Assembly: GCA_016215705.1 (NCBI GenBank)
Contig: JACRIR010000043.1
Span: 1-31,669, forward strand
Origin: Candidatus Poribacteria bacterium
GTDB lineage: Bacteria > Abyssobacteria > SURF-5
DNA: 31,669 nucleotides
Direction: 5' to 3'
A program made the position numbers and the translations under genes. Every line of letters starts with the position of its first letter. Position 1 is the stretch's first letter. Positions 30,278 to 31,669 of this stretch are shown here, in pieces. The notes under the pieces were generated by a model. It searched no databases. It was not told the origin of the DNA and worked only from the letters and a program-made list of their open reading frames with translations.

Positions 30278-31168
30278 ATGCGCGTTTTGATGATATTTAT
30301 TGACGGCATCGGGGTGGGGAAGAAGGACCCTGCAATCAATCCTTTCGCCGCGTTGCCCTCTCAGACATTCACTGATTTCCTCGACGACCGTCATTTGACC
30401 GGCGTCCATGACGGCCTGGCATTGAGGGCGGACGCCTCTCTCGGAGTGGAGGGGATTCCACAGAGCGCCACGGGCCAGACGGCTCTGCTCACCGGTGTCA
30501 ACGCTGCTGCCGCAATCGGGCGTCATTTGAACGGGTTTCCCTCAAGGAAGCTGAGGGATATTCTTCATGAGCGCAGCATCTTCAAGAAGCTCACCGAGGG
30601 GGGCGTCAAAGCCTGCTTCATAAATGTCTTTAATCCGCTCTTCTTCGAGGCGCTCGAAAAGAATCTGCCCATCCGCAACTCGGTCACAACGGTCGCGAAT
30701 ATGGCGGCTTCGCTCCGTTTCTTCGGCATTGAAGACCTCGTGAAACGACGCGCCGTATACCAGGAATTCACCAACCAAATGCTCATAGAAAAGGGATTTC
30801 ATGTCCCGGCCTTCACGCCGCGAGAGGCCGGCGAAATTCTGGCGCGCTCTGCCGCTGGATATGATTTCTGTCTCTACGAGTATTTTCAAACTGATGCGGC
30901 AGGCCACGCTCAAGGCCAGCTCCGCGCAATCGAGGAAGTGAGCAAACTTGATGAGTTCCTTTTGGCCGTCCTTGACAAAACTGACCTCAAGGAGACGTCG
31001 ATCATTCTGTCGAGCGACCACGGAAACCTCGAGGACTTGTCCACCTCGCAACACACCTCTAATCCCGTCCCCGTTCTGCTGTGGGGTGAACTGGCGAGAA
31101 ATCACCCTGAGATTAAGTCGATCCTCGACGTTACTCCGCTCATCATGAAAAGCTTCAGATTAGTCTGA
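30278..31168 (+). CDS. Alkaline-phosphatase-superfamily metalloenzyme (iPGM-like)
   Basis: The 296-residue soluble protein opens with MRVLMIFIDGIGVGKKDP, with the first metal-binding Asp at residue 9. It carries SATGQTALLTG around 62-72 (likely nucleophile Ser/Thr), a second metal cluster TDAAGHAQG near 212-220, SSDHGNLED near 252-260 and a final His in QHTSNPVPVLLWG. This set matches the metalloenzyme superfamily of phosphoglycerate mutase, phosphopentomutase and alkaline phosphatase. At under 300 residues it is much shorter than true cofactor-independent phosphoglycerate mutase (about 510), so it is a small uncharacterised phosphohydrolase or phosphomutase. ATG 30278 is chosen over GTG 30251 because the family begins directly with this strand; the ribosome binding site is weak. 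It diverges from the kinase gene at 30006. Confidence 0.8.
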   Translation: MRVLMIFIDGIGVGKKDPAINPFAALPSQTFTDFLDDRHLTGVHDGLALRADASLGVEGIPQSATGQTALLTGVNAAAAIGRHLNGFPSRKLRDILHERSIFKKLTEGGVKACFINVFNPLFFEALEKNLPIRNSVTTVANMAASLRFFGIEDLVKRRAVYQEFTNQMLIEKGFHVPAFTPREAGEILARSAAGYDFCLYEYFQTDAAGHAQGQLRAIEEVSKLDEFLLAVLDKTDLKETSIILSSDHGNLEDLSTSQHTSNPVPVLLWGELARNHPEIKSILDVTPLIMKSFRLV

Positions 31169-31173
31169 AAGAA

Positions 31174-31189
31174 TTCACGGTCTACAGTT
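31174..31189. repeat. Short dispersed repeat TTCACGGTCTACAGTT, copy 2
   Basis: Identical over 16 bases to 28360-28375, then continuing TTACGGTT. It starts six bases after the metalloenzyme stop. Confidence 0.5.
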
Positions 31190-31447
31190 TACGGTTAATA
31201 GTCTCGAGCAAAGACCATAAACTGCGCCCTCAAATTCGCGCATTCTAATTCTTCTCTTTTTCCTTCGCGATCTTCTTTTTCCCTTTCCTCTTGCCCTTTT
31301 TTCCCTTTCGACTTCCTTCTCGCTGTCAAGGCCGGATTGAAATGTCCTCTGGTTTGGCCCATTAGAAATGTCCTCTTTTCTTTTTTTTCTTTTTCTTTTT
31401 CTTCTTTGTGTTGCATGAGCGTAAGCATGATTAGCAGTAGCAGTAGT

Positions 31448-31496
31448 AGCTGTGGGTATGTGGGAAACTCGTAGAGTTTTCCACATATCCACAGCT
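31448..31496. terminator. Long hairpin 3' of the transposase gene
   Basis: Arms of 23 bases (31448-31470 and 31474-31496) around the loop GTA pair with two mismatches; both ends read AGCTGTGG/CCACAGCT. It sits 18 bases past the transposase stop, so it may terminate that gene or shield it from outside transcription. It also contains TATCCACAG, a DnaA-box-like string that I take as coincidence. Confidence 0.65.
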
Positions 31497-31514
31497 TTGG
31501 GGTGTTGATATTGT

Positions 31515-31669
31515 TTATGTCCTCCGCACCGCACCGGGAAGCCCACGCCGCCAAGGATGATCCGGAGCGGGTTTGTACTTCTTTTTCTTCTCTTGCTTCT
31601 GTACAGGCCGAGGCGCTGCGGGTTCGGTGTAGCACAGCGGCTTGACCGGAGGTGGAATCTCCTTGAACT
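31515..31669 (-). CDS. Transposase C-terminus (partial)
   Basis: The minus-strand frame enters from the right edge and ends with TAA at 31515-31517. Its 50 visible residues include FKEIPPPVKPLCYTEP, a lysine-rich stretch, and KPAPDHPWRR near the end. A basic linker followed by a '(P)xxDHPWR' tail is characteristic of the C-terminus of integrase-catalytic-core transposases (ISNCY/IS1202 or IS481-like groups). The catalytic domain is outside the window. Neighbouring terminal repeats support the call. The subgroup is uncertain. Confidence 0.65.
   Translation of the reverse strand, partial: FKEIPPPVKPLCYTEPAAPRPVQKQEKKKKYKPAPDHPWRRGLPGAVRRT

Larger units (their letters stand above)
31169..31514. 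other. Polypyrimidine-rich intergenic region and IS end
   Basis: No supported gene. It begins with the second copy of TTCACGGTCTACAGTT (31174-31189). From about 31247 to 31320 and 31371 to 31408 the plus strand is almost entirely C and T. It then contains the paired 12-base direct repeats and the long hairpin of the adjoining insertion sequence. Confidence 0.55.
31339..31669 (-). mobile_element. Insertion sequence end, cut by the window edge
   Basis: Three features mark an element end: two perfect 12-base direct repeats GAAATGTCCTCT (31339-31350 and 31365-31376, 26-base period), a 49-base hairpin (31448-31496), and the 3' end of a transposase-like gene on the minus strand running off the right edge. 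Repeated terminal sites of the GGACATTTC kind occur in integrase-fold insertion sequences that bind transposase at multiple sites. The exact left border is uncertain. Confidence 0.6.

Noticed and set aside
31479-31496. DnaA-box-like TATCCACAG as an origin
   Set aside because: It is part of the IS hairpin, no cluster of boxes or AT-rich unwinding region is present, and no dnaA/dnaN genes adjoin it.
31195-31635. 146-codon and 123-codon minus-strand frames at the right end
   Set aside because: They read through the hairpin and polypyrimidine tract and produce low-complexity Lys/Glu strings; the transposase tail is in a different frame.

Overview
The window reads as chromosomal DNA of a Gram-negative-type bacterium: Tat and lipoprotein signals, periplasmic dCache sensors, sigma-54 regulation and a metabolism-linked signalling style that recall Desulfobacterota or a neighbouring candidate phylum. 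That placement is inference. Intergenic DNA is rich in short dispersed palindromes and degenerate repeats. No tRNA, rRNA or CRISPR array was seen.

Layout. 1-1052: non-coding mosaic of repeats. 1053-3007 (+): a translationally coupled pair, a DUF6599-type lipoprotein and a Tat-exported DUF362 protein. 3016-4857 (-): a small membrane protein, a frameshifted gene of unknown family and a frameshifted GHKL-ATPase gene, in lower-GC DNA. 5487-8181 (+): TSUP (TauE/SafE) permease, TIGR02186-like membrane partner, and a cytidylate-kinase-like/BON protein. 8230-12934 (-): CBS protein, PEP-synthase-like protein, second TSUP permease and its small membrane companion. 13980-14405 (+): an orphan receiver. 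14523-19864 (-): second PEP-synthase-like protein, two small membrane proteins, an unlisted 35-residue membrane peptide, third TSUP permease and its companion. 19994-26552 (-): a tightly coupled signalling operon of histidine kinase, receiver fused to a DASS/SLC13 transporter, receiver, histidine kinase, receiver. 26908-30006 (-): an NtrC-type sigma-54 activator and its kinase. 30278-31168 (+): an alkaline-phosphatase-superfamily metalloenzyme. 31339-31669: the end of an insertion sequence with the 3' end of its transposase gene.

How the parts may work together. The 5.4-30 kb block looks like one anion-handling and signalling locus. It holds three TSUP permeases, each with its own membrane partner, one DASS-type carrier carrying its own receiver domain, and two PEP-synthase-like proteins that keep the ATP-grasp and phospho-histidine domains but lack the PEP/pyruvate barrel. 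Two dCache kinases and four receivers sharing a KPC motif accompany them. A sigma-54 activator is flanked by two good -24/-12 promoters, one before its own gene and one before the kinase/receiver-transporter operon. The receiver-transporter fusion, which suggests direct phosphorylation control of a membrane carrier, is the most unusual item. The transported substrate cannot be read from the sequence; sulfite, sulfonate or carboxylate anions are possibilities from family knowledge.
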